From positions 6,944,001-7,008,000 of the forward strand of contig OU612069.1 in assembly GCA_914767715.1 (NCBI GenBank): a stretch of DNA of 64,000 bases, read 5' to 3'. The notes beneath the pieces were generated by a model. That model was not told the origin of the DNA. It did not search any database and worked only from the letters and a program-made list of their open reading frames with translations. Position 1 is the stretch's first letter. Each line of letters begins with the position of its first letter. The stretch comes from Membranipora membranacea (taxonomy: Eukaryota; Bryozoa; Gymnolaemata; Cheilostomatida; Membraniporidae). The position numbers and the translations under genes were made by a program. Positions 33,880-45,800 of this stretch are shown here, piece by piece.

Positions 33880-35660
33880 ACTGTTTTGAGCAACCTTTCC
33901 TTGTATGAGGGAAGTTATCAATAAGGCATAATATTAATTCAAATAACTAATTAATCAAATTTTAGCAATTAGCAGAAAATCGTCCGGAACAAAATGCAGT
34001 ATGATGAGACTAAGTTTAGCAACTAAACTACTCCGCATCACCTTGTGTAATAAATAATTAAATCAGTGCCCTTGGTCAGCCAATTTAGCATCACAATAGT
34101 TTGTACATTGAGTCAGTAAGTCAATGTGTTGATAGATATAGTTATATTAATTTAAAAAGTATGATGCCAAGGGTGTATTATTCCTGAGCAATAAATAAGA
34201 TGTAGCCAATTACTATCGAATAAGAAAACTTTTTTACTCAAATAGAAAGATTTGACAACCCTTTCTACAAGGAACTCAATTTAGAATTTCCTCAGCTCAA
34301 TGATCTATCTATTACTAATTTTTAAGAAAATATGAAACGGGCACAACCTCTAAGCTTGCTATGATTATAAAGATATCTAATCAGGAGGGATTTTTAGCTT
34401 TCAGATGTGATCCTATCATCATTGACTATCCTGTGCAGCGCAGTGGAACACCAAATAAACTCTTGGGTTAAAGAGATGAAGCTTTCTTGGGTTGACAGAG
34501 GCGCTGTAAGCCCCCCCTTCTCCCCTCCAACGGGGCCTTACAAATAAATCAATTTACTGGGTCTTGGAGGCGTGTTTTAGGTAAAACTTGATTAGAAAAT
34601 TATCAAACAAATCAAACAATCAAAATTAATTGGGCGAGCATGAGCTGTCACAACAAAAGCGATAACTGAAAAAAAAAAGAATAGCTTATCATTTTACATT
34701 ACAGTTGTCGGCCAAGATGGGGTCATACCTAATAAAATCAAGTCGAGTTAAATTTGTATTGAATTTGTAGGGGCAGCAGCTGTAGTGACACTTGGTATCA
34801 GTTGGCCCTGTTGCGAGTAATGAACTCACAATTTAGTACTCAGTTAGTCGCTGGCTTACTTTCACTGCAAAGTGATATTGTAAACTTTCGCATGAACAAA
34901 CTTCACATGTGAATTTCTTGGCAACCAGTGATTCCATGTTAATTCTGTTTTCATTCTCTTAATGTTTCACGAAGCCCAATAAAACATTCATTAATAAGGA
35001 TTAATTGAAGAAAATACATGTTGAGGTAGAAAATGGGCACAATTTTGTAAAACAAGGGGGATAAAGTTCTCAGGAAGTGTTTCGTCAAGATCTATCCCAT
35101 ATACAATCAACCTTAAATCCACAATGTAGCACTCTATTCAGCTGCCTGTATATCAATGAATAATTGATCTAAGAAATCAATAATCAATAATTTTTAAGAG
35201 CCTTCGCTTTTTTTCAGTAATCATTCGACTAATACAGTAAGCTTCTGTATACACAGTCATATTTCTATATATCTTCTTATATTATTCAGAGTAAAATTCT
35301 CAGTGCTAAGCATGTACTGCATACAGAATTTGGTTGAGATCAAATAGCAAAGAGCTGTCATGTTAGATGACAAACATAACTTTTTCACTTCACTGCACTT
35401 CGTAATGACTGGGTACATCACATATATTGAATGAATTGTATTGTATCGTAATAGGCCTACATACCTTGACAGAGTTATTCAGTATTGTTTGGTGTCACTC
35501 ATAATGGATTACTGGTCACTGGACAAAACATCTGAGTTGTAAGAGGTTGGGACACAGATTAATTGAGCACCTATTCCGTAATAGCTTGATTGCTTTTCAA
35601 TTTTTTATTAAATCCCAGTGGCCGTTGTGTTCCCTTGACAACAGGGATAAATTTGACTTC
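33880..35660. repeat. Block K, B', E and spacer
   Basis: 33880-34370 is block K (gagcaacctttccttgtatg, later ctatcgaataagaaaac). 34378-34690 is B', 34690-34985 is E, and 34985-35660 is a spacer shared with 25300-25800. No gene is seen apart from the weak short frame near 35180-35270 described at 25260. Confidence 0.55.
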
Positions 35661-35896
35661 TGTTAATGGCGCAAGCCAATTTATTGCTTATAGCTTATTT
35701 ATTATGAATTAGGAACTCCTTGTGCTGTGAAAGATATTCAAGATCAAGACGAAAAGATGTGGCTATTCTCAGATTTCCTGCTTAAAAGCTCAAGTGAAAG
35801 AGTAAAACAAGTAAAACTTTGCTTGAGAGAACGTAATAAAAGCATCACAAAAATTAACGTCATTTAAAACGACACTTGCTCTCTGCTAAATCTTAC

Positions 35897-36029
35897 TTGA
35901 ATGAAAGAATTTAGAAGAAACAACTCTATATCTCACAGTCATTACCTAGGCTCCTCAAAGTTAGGTACAAACCGAGAAACATATTAGGTACGCAGCTAGC
36001 TGCAGAACACTTAAATAAGAAAATATATC
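35897..36029 (-). pseudogene. G1 upstream exon, diverged copy
   Basis: Homologous to the exon-like segment at 50794-50926. The donor (CAA/gtaag at 35892-35897) is retained, but the acceptor AG is lost (ttgg at the boundary), and two stops interrupt the frame. The residues GLYLTLRSLG-type are still recognisable with a shift. Confidence 0.4.
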
Positions 36030-36299
36030 CCAATTAGAAACAAAAAATGTATACACAATCATCATATCCATGGTAGCATCACACCCAAAGGTTATGACCA
36101 TACAGCAAGCTACTCAATTTGAATAAAAGCCAAATTCTCGCCTTCAACTGGCTGAATTAGGTTTACGGACTTACAACATTACAGTAATCTCAAATAACAG
36201 CCACAGGTCCACCTAAGAATTATGAATCCACATGGTTAGGGATACAACCTTATTTCAAACAATTATTACATCATCACTTATATACATTTGAAAACTGAT

Positions 36300-37255
36300 G
36301 TAGGTATAAATAACGGTACCGCTTGATGATAGAATTGATATGCCTTTGTCTTGTCACAGTTTTAAGTCAATTTAGATTTAGGATGTTTAAGCATCTGTTA
36401 TCCACTCTTAGGACTGTTTTAAATATATTCATTGGAGCAATAAGGAAATGGAGCGGAATATTCAATCTTTGGACTAATTTACCCTGTGTCATAATTTTCA
36501 CAGTTGTTACCACCTTATCGGTTTTGTTATTGTCAGACATGTTGGCGGACAGGCTTATGAATGTCATAGTAAATACATTTATTTGGCAGCACTGATCAAG
36601 TTCACACTACTATCTGTTTCACAAGTCTACACCTACATGTCGCTATATTAGGAATTATCATCTTACAAATTCAATTGCTCCAAATGTGCTGTAACAAAAT
36701 GGATTTTAATCTTGTAATGCAGGCTTAAATGGGCAAAGACACATCTTCTAACCGAAAGCCCTACTATTGCTCAAAATACTCTAAAAACCATTTATCACAA
36801 TAATATGTTTTTCTATATCAAAATATTTTTCTTGACTTCCATCCCACATCTCCCCCTTATCATAATTATAATAATAACAATTATTTTATGGAAAAATATT
36901 CCGAGATTGAACATCTCAATAGGCCTACTTGTTTGTTCGGCAAGTGACTTCATTAAATCATCCCCTACTGGTAAATATTAAGAGTACACCTACACTTATT
37001 TGCAGAGGATTTGTATGTGCGAGTGATAACAAAATATCTAGCAGCATAATTTTTTGTCCCCCAACTAAATGATTATAAATTATCACGGATAAGTTTAGAA
37101 GCAAATATTACTAATTTGTGCATCGTGACACTCTAAAGCTGTGACCACTTTTATGAACAAGATATAGGCTGTATATTTCAGGGTAAATACTAGATTATTG
37201 CGCCTTAATTGAAATATGATAAAAAAATTACATTACTTTTCGTGACATAATCAAT
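36300..37255. repeat. Antisense LINE fragment and block D'
   Basis: 36300-36490 is the upstream-type LINE fragment (minus-strand RLNIPLHFLIAPMNIFK and RVDNRCLNILNLN). 36490-37255 is D'. At 36480 the LINE joins D' directly (tcacagttgttaccacctta), and the same junction is seen at 43880. Units 3 and 4 therefore share this event. Confidence 0.55.
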
Positions 37256-37920
37256 TGCACCCATAGACTTAACTCTAAACCTAGATAGGACACTACATAT
37301 AGCTGAAGTGAGGCACTCAATTGTGGACAACGCAACGTCATTGGAAGGTGTAGTAAGCAACGATATAATCATTTACTTACTGTCAACAATTCAGGTTTCA
37401 TGTCCATAAATAACTCAAGCAATTTCGATCGGATTTCGAGTTTCAAAATTACTTTACAACATCTTGTTATCAACTGCTTGTCAGTGACTTATATGGTATC
37501 TTCTTTATTGACCTCTACAATTTTTAAATTTGATGCAGAAACCTTCCCAAAATTGTCCCAAGTTATTGTCCGGACTTGGTGGATTAATCACTATTCAATT
37601 CATGAAGTGAATGCGAAAAATGATGAAGTTCATATAACATGAAAATATGTTGGCAAAAAATTATCTTTTATTAACCAGATGACTCAATTAAAATGCACTT
37701 CTACAAATGCTAGAAGCGTCAAATTTGCTGTGTGACCTCGTTGTGACGTTGGCAATGGATGAATCATTTAGGGTCACTCTATCGTCTTTTCCCTTCTTTA
37801 ATGAAGCATTTCGGAAAATTTATTCTGAATTTTCTCATAAAAAGTTTGGATGCAAGCTGACATGCTACATTTATCATCTATTGAAAAGAATCAGGCACAG
37901 CATATAAAGGATTCTTTTGT
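37255..37920 (+). pseudogene. G3, third copy
   Basis: The plus strand includes NFDRISSFKITLQ in an 80-codon open frame (37400-37642), and then a second open frame (37707-37907) with LCDLVVTLAMDESF and FGCKLTCYIYHLLKRI. Both frames are protein-like and separated by one shift, which makes this the copy that best suggests a former coding gene. Confidence 0.45.
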
Positions 37921-38280
37921 TTACCAAAGGTTGAAACAATGAGAGCATGGAATTGTATAGAGGCCTCACACTCAGCACAATACAGTGATACAATATTAAT
38001 ATCACACTGAAGATTTGATGTGAACCTGTAGTCTTGTATTCTAAGATGACATCACTTAAAATAATATCAGATTATGAGTATCAAATGCGGACTTAGTTTT
38101 TTGTCCGTAATATGAAAATGGAACCCTTATTTAATTGTGAAAGCAGAATATAAAGAGTACCTAGGTATGATAGGAGAACCAGTAATTTTAGAAACCTCCA
38201 CATGACAGAGAAATATTGTATCACAGTACACTCTTAATTATTTAATACCTATAGGATAACTTGTTAAGTCTTATGAGCTT
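37920..38280. repeat. Spacer shared between units
   Basis: Copy of 5110-5580, shortened by a deletion near 38218 (cagagaaatattg joined to tatcacagtaca). Confidence 0.5.
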
Positions 38281-38840
38281 GCTTCTTCTAACTTCAGGCC
38301 ACCAAGTTTCAGTATCTTGCCCAGATCATAACCTTACAGCAAGATTACACATCAAGCAACACTATTAGCACTGATAATAGAAACTAGATCTCGCAAATCC
38401 CTGTCACAGAGTAGCGAATTCAAGCAGCATCCAAGCATTGTATCTCAACCATCTTACATTGCTCAGGGGCACACACAGGAATTCCACTGCGTTGTGTTGT
38501 AATATTTCAAAACTTCTTGACTCTAGTGTTTTGTCAGCAAACAGCATTAGGCACACAAAAATACAGCCACCGGCCAGCCACAGCAGAATATATTTTTGAT
38601 TTTGATGATTCAGAGTGTTGTTGATACACTGAAAAGATATGCAATACCAAATTCCAAAGTTGTGGCAACTGATCGCCATTTTTAATTTAATTATTTTATG
38701 CCATAGGTTTATCAGTATTGTTGGAATTTGGAACAACCAACCTATGGATATCTTCTTGCTTTGTAATATATAATCTTGAAACCTATGACAAGTAATATGA
38801 ATCAACAGGGATACAACCTCAATTAAAACAATACTCACAT
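38280..38840 (-). pseudogene. G1, longest open copy
   Basis: Open minus-strand frame of 144 codons (38404-38838) with hydrophobic segments near residues 1-15 and 35-48 and a strong one (LLWLAGGCIFVCLMLFA), followed by SFEILQHNAVEFL and VRWLRYNAWMLLEFATL and a stop. The acceptor-like atatcttttcag at about 38632-38643 suggests that the true exon starts there, so the earlier residues may be intron. The first stop coincides with that of the other G1 copies, which supports a shared frame break or exon end. Confidence 0.45.
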
Positions 38841-39550
38841 AATTACTTATATATATTCCATATTCATGCTGGTAGTATTAATAAGTCAAGGGAATATGGT
38901 CCGTAACCCGGGTACCAAGGATTTCTTTTAAAAGAATAAATAATGAAAGTGTGTTTGAACTACTAGGAAATCCAAAATATAAAAATAAAGAGATCACAGC
39001 TGAAATTTTTAGAAGAAGACAAATAAAAATACAAGTATTATGAGGTAGAAAAGTTTAATAATTCTGCACAAAAAAGGTGGCTTATGGCGTCTAAGTTGAA
39101 TAATTTGAGATCAGGGCACAGCTTAATGGTCAGAGGCAAGTCATCAAATAATTAGGCATCAAAGTTCACTAGTGAGAACAATTCAATTCAGTTCGAAAAC
39201 TGTTGAAAGGTATAAATGATGGTACCGCTTGATGATGAAATTGATATGCTTTTGCCTTGTCTAAGTTCAAGTCAATTTAGATTCATGATGTTTAAATATC
39301 TGCTATCGACTCTTAGGACTCTTTTAGATATATCAATTAGAGTAATAAGGTTATATTCAATCTTTAGTTTTATTTACCCTGTGTACACGACTGCAGCTAA
39401 GGTTTCATTTAAAAACTTACATTTTCTCTCAAAGTTTACTATGATTGGGTTAGGTTTCATTTAATCTCTTTGTCATGGGATTTAAAATTCATACATTTAT
39501 CTATATCTGATTGTTACAACTTTGATGGGTAATTGATCAATCTGAAACTT
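38840..39550. repeat. Spacer and antisense LINE fragment upstream of LRR exon 4
   Basis: Closely matches 29390-30110. The LINE part is 39190-39480. No intact frame. Confidence 0.5.
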
Positions 39551-39649
39551 TCTCCTATTAATAGAATGCATTGCTCAATTGTGTTTGCTCCATCAACTGA
39601 CAAGCAGTATTGCATGGTATTTTAATATATTGTTATTTATCCTCCAAAG

Positions 39650-39790
39650 CATCTGCACACTGCCAGGACTGGAATCGTTAGATGTTAGTGACAATAAAGG
39701 CCTACAGAAACTACGTGCAAGATTGGGGGAAATTCAATCATTGAGGAGTATAGATGCGAGTGACTGTGGATTAACTGGCCTTCCGGAGAG
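39650..39790 (+). CDS. LRR exon 4 (two leucine-rich repeats)
   Basis: 141 bp, donor AG/GTGAGT, phase 2 on both sides. The acceptor is tcctccaaag rather than ccaccacag, still AG but weaker. It encodes ICTLPGLESLDVSDN, then LQKLRARLGEIQSL and IDASDCGLTGLPER. An Arg replaces the LRR-typical Pro in LPARL (LRARL). It is nearest to exon 6: 6 base differences, 5 of which change the residue. Confidence 0.7.
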
Positions 39791-40306
39791 GTGAGTCAGA
39801 TGCTTGCAACAGTAGTATTTCAGACTTATTGTACATCAAGTTTGTTTCCTCTGAGTATGGTGATTTCTCTTAAAGTTTGCTATGACTGGGTTAGGTTTTG
39901 TTTAATCTCCTTGACATGAGATTCAAAACTCATATTTTCATCTAAAATTACTCCTAAATATTTAAATTTGTCAGAATGTTTGAGGACAACATGCCCTGAA
40001 AAACTATTTAGAGAAAACCAACTCAAAATCAAAATAGGAGACTGTCATGACATCTGTCTTTGATGCATTGAGTATCAATGCATCACACTTATACCAGTCA
40101 GAAGCTAAGGCTCGTGAATATTCCACATTATGGATTGATAAATTGAATCGCATAACATACATCTCTAGAAAACAAGTTTAATTAAGCATTTACTTTTACA
40201 TATTAAATATATATTTTATGTCAGCAATTATAGATTGAGTTTCACATCTGAATCACGTAACTTACATCTTTAGAAATACCTATAAATATCTGAACCAAAC
40301 ATGTGA
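39791..40306 (-). mobile_element. Antisense LINE fragment, clearest copy
   Basis: The minus strand gives NASKTDVMTVSYFDFEL, then after a shift HSDKFKYLGVILDENMSF and SHVKEIKQNLTQS. This is the thumb region of an APE-type LINE. The first donor repeat is at 39791-39817. The second is lost, because at about 40306 the sequence jumps from catgtga to the later intron (tacatacgcaattatatt). Confidence 0.7.
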
Positions 40307-40369
40307 CTCCATACATACGCAATTATATTACGATTGGATATTAACAGTTTAAAAATTATAGTAATATTT

Positions 40370-42010
40370 ATCATGCACACAATTCAAAATTGGTCATCTA
40401 TTAAGTTTAATTTTTTTTTTACACTTTTATTGGCAGTCTATTTCATTCCAGTAGCGGATTGTTTTCAGAATAGTGCCAAAAAAAAAGGAAAAGGAAAAGA
40501 GAAAAAAAGGAAAGCTTGAGACTGAAGATGAGTTAAAACGTTTCAGCAGTGAGGTTGAAATAGAGGGGATGTATTTGAGAAGAGAGAAAATAAAAATGCT
40601 AAGATATTTTCATTATAGTATTGTGCAGAGGCAAAACTTGTTGCAGAGATAAAAAAGATAATGTTATAATTGTAACAAAAGATATTTGAATACGCCAGAT
40701 TTAAATGATGTTACCTTGCTCAGTGAACGTATTGACAAAGGAAGATTATTAAAAGATGAAGCAATTGCAATGTTTAGTTTATCATTAGGAGGTAAAATTG
40801 GGGTATCCTCGATTTCTAGAAAGAAAAAGATCATTAATATAGCTAGGTGTGATGTTATACATTATTCTGTAGGCATAGAGAGAACTAATATATATAAGAA
40901 GACTAGGAAGTGGCAATATTTTTAAAGTACGACCTAAGAAGAACAAATTTGATAATTGAACTGGATTGTAATGAATATTTGCAATAATTCTTAGCGCAGC
41001 TTTCTGATAAACATAAAGTGAATCTAGCTGATATTTTGGACTGAATTGATCGACATTGATCGACACTGAATTGAAGCTCTTAGGTAAACAGAAAAGACAT
41101 AACTATACATTTTAAAACTAACATTATTTTCTCTTTTTGTCATTTTTATGCATCTAGTATTCAAATATCTCAACAGTATCACAACTTACTCTCCTTATAC
41201 AGGATTGCTAGACAGGCTGCAGTAGTTTGTTCTTGAATGAATATGTCAATTGAAACTAAGTGTTTGACCAAATCAAATACTGGTTTCTAAAAGACTGCTC
41301 CAATAAATTGCGACTTGGTTTGATTGACATTGCATTGGCAGTATATGAAACTTAAATCAATGATTGCGAAAAGGAGTTAGTTTCACAAAATGGGGGCTAG
41401 AGATGGAGGAATGTTTAAACAGATCTGTCTGCTGTATTGTCACTCATGCCCCTATTATTGTCTTAATAGGCGTGTCACAAGAATCACATTTAAGTGCCAT
41501 TTCAGTTAATATAAGGATGAATCGAGCGTTTTTTTAATTTAAACTTTGTGGCAGGAACCAGCCATTACATGCATGTTTATCTAGGTCTATTTAGGTCTGT
41601 TCCGATAAGGTTCAATAATACAGGTGGTATACTATGTAATTTTTGTTGCCCCGCTGTTTCTATAAAAAATTTAGCCAATTAATGGTATACCCAACACATA
41701 CCTCTTTCCCAGGTGGCTCGTTAGATTGATCAGTCCATAAGCGCTTTGCTGCCAATTTAATTTCATTTAGAGCAAGTGGGAGGAAGTCATTGAGCTGAAA
41801 AAAAAATTGCCCATCCAAATTGGTCTAACCGTCCATTAAAACAAATTTTCCATCTGCTTATGCCTTTTCAGTACAGGTTGTCCCGTCAAATGTGTCCAAC
41901 AGATGGGCAAGAGACATATGAACACAGGTGGACAGTTAGGAATCCCATCAGCCGCACACCTCTGGTGGGTGTTTAAAAATAAAAATCGACGATTTACCAT
42001 TGTATCAATG
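40370..42010. repeat. Block A-C, copy 7, interrupted
   Basis: A-block sequence up to 40408 and from 41053 onward matches uninterrupted copies at 19120-19200 and 61915-62000. C lies at 41810-41960. Confidence 0.7.
40409..41052 (-). mobile_element. LINE 3' fragment inserted in block A
   Basis: The minus strand (40785-41066) gives LYVYQKAALRIIANIHYNPV, then LKILPLPSLLIYI and ITPSYINDLF. This is the usual end of CR1/L2-type RT proteins (QKxAxRIIxN, LKIL-LPxL). A T10 tract at 40411-40420 is the poly-A tail on the other strand, placed directly at the junction. Uninterrupted paralogous sites show that this is an insertion. Much of 40440-40700 is its 3' untranslated part. The plus-strand open frames here are chance. 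Confidence 0.75.
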
Positions 42011-42114
42011 CACAGTCAGATATGAGGCTATACTTTCGTAATTTGATGAACTAAAGCAGTTTATTTCTCAAAAGTATATACCGCAAACAAAAAGGGAAAA
42101 TAATTATTATCACA

Positions 42115-42942
42115 GTCGTTAACACCTGATTAGTTTTGTTGATCGTCGGACACGCTGGCAGGCTGGCTCAAAGTCTATGTATCTGAAAATAATTTCATTT
42201 AAAATGTAACAATTGGCTCAAATAAACAATGAATATCATAAAAATCATAATAATAATAAATAATTCTGGGCAGCACAGATCAAGTTCACACTACTATCTG
42301 TATCACAAGTCTACGCCCACGTATTGCCGAATTAGGAATTCTGTTCTTACTAATTCAAGCGCTCTTATCATGCTGTTGAAAATGGTACTTATTCTTGTCA
42401 TGCAGGCTTAAATAAGCAAACAACACAGTTTCTAACCGATAGTTGTGCAGTACTTTAATAACCATAATTTTATCACAATATGTTTTTTGATATTAATTCT
42501 TGAAAATATTTATGATGACGTACACTCCACATCTCCCACTTGAAAATCATGTATTTATAAAAACAACTAAGAGAATGTATAATTTGGTAATAATAATAAT
42601 AACAATCACTTTGGCAAGAAATATTCTTGGACTGAAAATCTCAATTCGCCAAAATAGCAATACAACCCAGGTATGAATCAGGCCAGCAGTCATCAAATCA
42701 GGACATTTTTTGGAAGGTATTCACAGCCTTGAACTGTTGTTAATTGGTGCAAGAAAGATTGCTGCTGCTCTGTATGGCAATGTAGACCAGCTTGATAAAT
42801 ATTGCTTGATCTGCCAAACCAGTTAAGGAAGATCAATAACTTGATTATTGGGCAAATGACTCCATTACGTCATCACTTTCTGGTAAAGATTAAGATAATG
42901 TGTGATTTCCAATACCATTTAGTTATATCAAGTTCAAAAGTA
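42115..42942. repeat. Block D, copy 5, cut by minisatellite
   Basis: Matches 24080-24850 and ends abruptly in ttcaaaagtac. In other copies that sequence continues gaagcctagggtg, but here it enters the 113-bp array. Confidence 0.65.
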
Positions 42943-43634
42943 CTCAAAAACCAAGATGGGCCATTTTTTCGAAAAGTTTGAAAACTTAAGTTTTTCCCAA
43001 AAACTTAAGTTCGTTGACTTAACTCATTTTTTGGAGGTTTTGAGACTTGGAGAACTCAAAAACCAAGATGGGCCGTTTTTTCGAAAAGTTTGAAAACTTA
43101 AGTTTTTTCCCAAAACCTTAAGTTCGTTGACTTAACTCATTTTTTAGAGGTTTTGGGACTTGGAGAACTCAAAAACCAAGATGGGCCGTTTTTTCGAAAA
43201 GTTTGAAAACTTGAGTTTTTTCACAAAAACTTAAGTTCGTTGACTTAACTCATTTTTTAGAGGTTTTTGGACTTGGAGAACTCAAAAACCAAGATGGGCC
43301 GTTTTTTCGAAAAGTTTGAAAACTTAAGTTTTTTCCCAAAACCTTAAGTTCGTTGACTTAACTCATTTTTTAGAGGTATTGGGACTTGGAGAACTCAAAA
43401 ACCAAGATGGGCCGTTTTTTCGAAAAATTTGAAAACTGAAGTTTTTTCCCAAAACCTTAAGTTCGTTGACTTAACTCATTTTTTAGAGGTTTTGGGACTT
43501 GGAGAACTCAAAAACCAAGATGGACCGTTTTTTCGAAAAGTTTGAAAACTAAAGTTTTTCCCCAAAAACTTAAGTTTGTTGACTTAATTCATTTTTTAGA
43601 GGTTTTGGGACTTTGAGAACTCATAAATAATGCT
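42943..43634. repeat. 113-bp minisatellite, six copies plus a partial
   Basis: Units begin at ctcaaaaaccaagatggg at 42943, 43055, 43168, 43281, 43394 and 43507, a period of 112-113 bp. A decayed seventh start is at 43620. The copies are about 95 percent alike by eye. Each unit carries the perfect palindrome aaacttaagttt or a variant and a second cttaag about 17 bp later. It is not a CRISPR array, since there are no spacers of differing sequence. Confidence 0.95.
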
Positions 43635-43737
43635 AGGCCGTTTTGGGCCGCGGGCCGTTCTGGGCCTTGGGCCGTTTTGGGCCTCGGGCCGTTTTGGGCC
43701 GCGGGCCGTTTTGGGCCGCGGGCGGTTTTTGGACCGA
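43635..43737. repeat. 17-bp GC-rich tandem repeat
   Basis: About six copies of gggccgttttgggccgc and close variants directly follow the minisatellite. They are very GC-rich and CpG-rich in an otherwise AT-rich region. The first half of the unit (gggccgtttt) resembles the gggccgttttttcg piece of the 113-bp unit, so it may have grown out of it. Confidence 0.9.
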
Positions 43738-43739
43738 AC

Positions 43740-44690
43740 CATAAATAACAGTACTGCTTGATGATGGAATTGATATGCCTTTGCCTTGTCTAAGGTTTAC
43801 TTTAAATGTATTCATTGGAGCAATAATGAAATGGAGCGGAATATTCAATCTTTGCTCTAATTTACCCTGTGTAATAATTTTCACAGTTGTTACCACCTTA
43901 TCGTTTTTTTCGTTTGTCAGACATGTTGGCAGACAGGCTTATGAATACAATAGTAAATACAAATTTTTGGCAGCACTAATCAAGTTCACTCCACTATCTG
44001 TTTCACAAGTTTAAACCAACATATCGCTAAATTAGGAATTATCTTCTTATAAATTCAATTGCTCCAATTGTGCTGAAAAAAAAAGGATTTTAATCTTGTA
44101 ATGCAGGCTTACATTGGCAAAGACACATCTTCTAACCGAAAGCCCTACTGTTGCTCAAAATACTCTAATAACCATATCACAATAATATGTTTTTCTATAC
44201 CAAAGTACTTTTGTTGAACTCCATCCCACATCTGCCACTTGAAGATTCCGTATTATTCTTATAAACAGAAGTAATTAAATCCATAGTTAGGTTATTATAA
44301 TAATAACAATTACGTCGTGGAAAAATATTCCGAGATTGAAAATCTCAATAGGCCTACTTGATTGTTCTGCAAATGACTTCATTAGATCATCCCCTACTGG
44401 TAAAGATTAAGAGTACACCTACACTTATTTGCAGAAGATTTGTATGTGAGAGTGATAATAAAATATCTAGCAGCATGGCTTTTTGTCCCCCAACTAAATT
44501 ATTATAAATTATCACAGATAAGTTTAGAAGAAAATATTACTAATTTGTGTATCGTGACACTCTAAAGCTGTGACCACTTTTATGAAGAGGATATAGGCTG
44601 TATATTTTAGTGTAAATACTAGATTATTTCGCCTTAATTGAAATATGATAACAAATTTATATTATGTTTTGTAACATAATCAATTGCACC
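43740..44690. repeat. Antisense LINE fragment and block D'
   Basis: 43740-43880 matches the LINE fragment at 36310-36490, and 43880-44690 matches D'. A long reverse frame through the 17-bp repeats (43633-43896) is an artefact of the repeats. Confidence 0.6.
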
Positions 44691-45360
44691 AATAGACTTA
44701 ATTATAAACCTAAACAGGACACTACATATAGCTGAAGTGAGGCACTCAATTGTTGGCAATGCAACGTCGTTGGAAGGTGTAGTAAGCAATTATATTATCA
44801 TTTACTTACTGTCAACAATTCAGGTTTCATGTCCATAAATAACTCAATCAAATCGATTTTGAGTTTCAAAAATACTTTACAAACAGCAGCATCTTGTTAA
44901 CAACTTGATCTTATTTCTGCTTCTCAGTGACTTATATGATATCCTCTTTATCTCCCTCTACAATTTTTAAATTTGATGCAGAAACCATCACAAAATGATT
45001 GACAGTTATTGTCCAGACTTGGTGGTTTAATCACTATTCAATTAATGAAATGAATTCGAAAAATGATGAATTTCATTAAACATGATTGAATGTTGGCAAA
45101 AAATTATCTTTTATTAACCAGATGACTCAATTAAATTGCACTTCTAAAAAAGCTAGAAGCGTCAATTTTTTTGTATGACCTCGTTGTGACGTTGCGAATA
45201 GATAAATCTTTTAGGGTCACTCTATCGTATTTTCCCTTCATTTGATGCAGCATTTCTTAACATTTATTCTCAGTTTACTCATATAAACTTTGGATGCAAG
45301 CTGACATGCTACATTTATTCTCTATTGAAAAGAATCAGGCACAGCGTTTAAAGGATTCTT
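44690..45360 (+). pseudogene. G3, fourth copy
   Basis: Contains the same landmarks (catag-like start, gaggcactcaattgttggca, ggatgcaagctgacatgcta). More stops than the other copies. Confidence 0.35.
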
Positions 45361-45589
45361 TTGTTTACCAAAAGTTGAAACAATGAAAAGAAATGAATTG
45401 TACAGAGGCCTCACACTCAGCATAATACAATGATACAATTACATCCACATGACAGAGAATTATTGGGATTCTAAAACAGGGACCGGCAGATTTATTCATT
45501 ATTTTAGCTAAGGCATGTCAGTACACATGAAGGGGGTTAATGTGATCACAGTACACTCTTGATTACGTTAATACCTGTAAGATAACTTG

Positions 45590-45800
45590 TCAAGTCTTAT
45601 GAGCTTGCCTCTTCTAGCTTCAGGACACCAAGTTTCAGTATCTTGCCCAGATAATAACCTTACAGCAAATTTACACATCAGGCAACACTATAAGCACATT
45701 GTATCTCAACCATCTCACATCGCGCAGGGGCACACACAGCAATTCCACTGCGTTATGTTGGAAAATTTCAAAACTTCTAGACTCTAGTATTTGTCAGATC
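45590..45800 (-). pseudogene. G1 remnant, truncated
   Basis: Ends at tatttgtcagatcag near 45790, the same breakpoint as in the 5.8 and 14.4 kb copies. It also has a deletion near 45695, where aagcac joins attgtatctc. Confidence 0.45.

Noticed and set aside
42943-43737. CRISPR-like array
   Set aside because: The repeats are directly adjacent 113-bp or 17-bp units without unique spacers, in a eukaryotic context. This is satellite DNA.
43633-43896. Minus-strand frame rich in Pro, Arg and Lys over the 17-bp repeat
   Set aside because: The residues simply echo the repeat. No homologous frame exists outside it.
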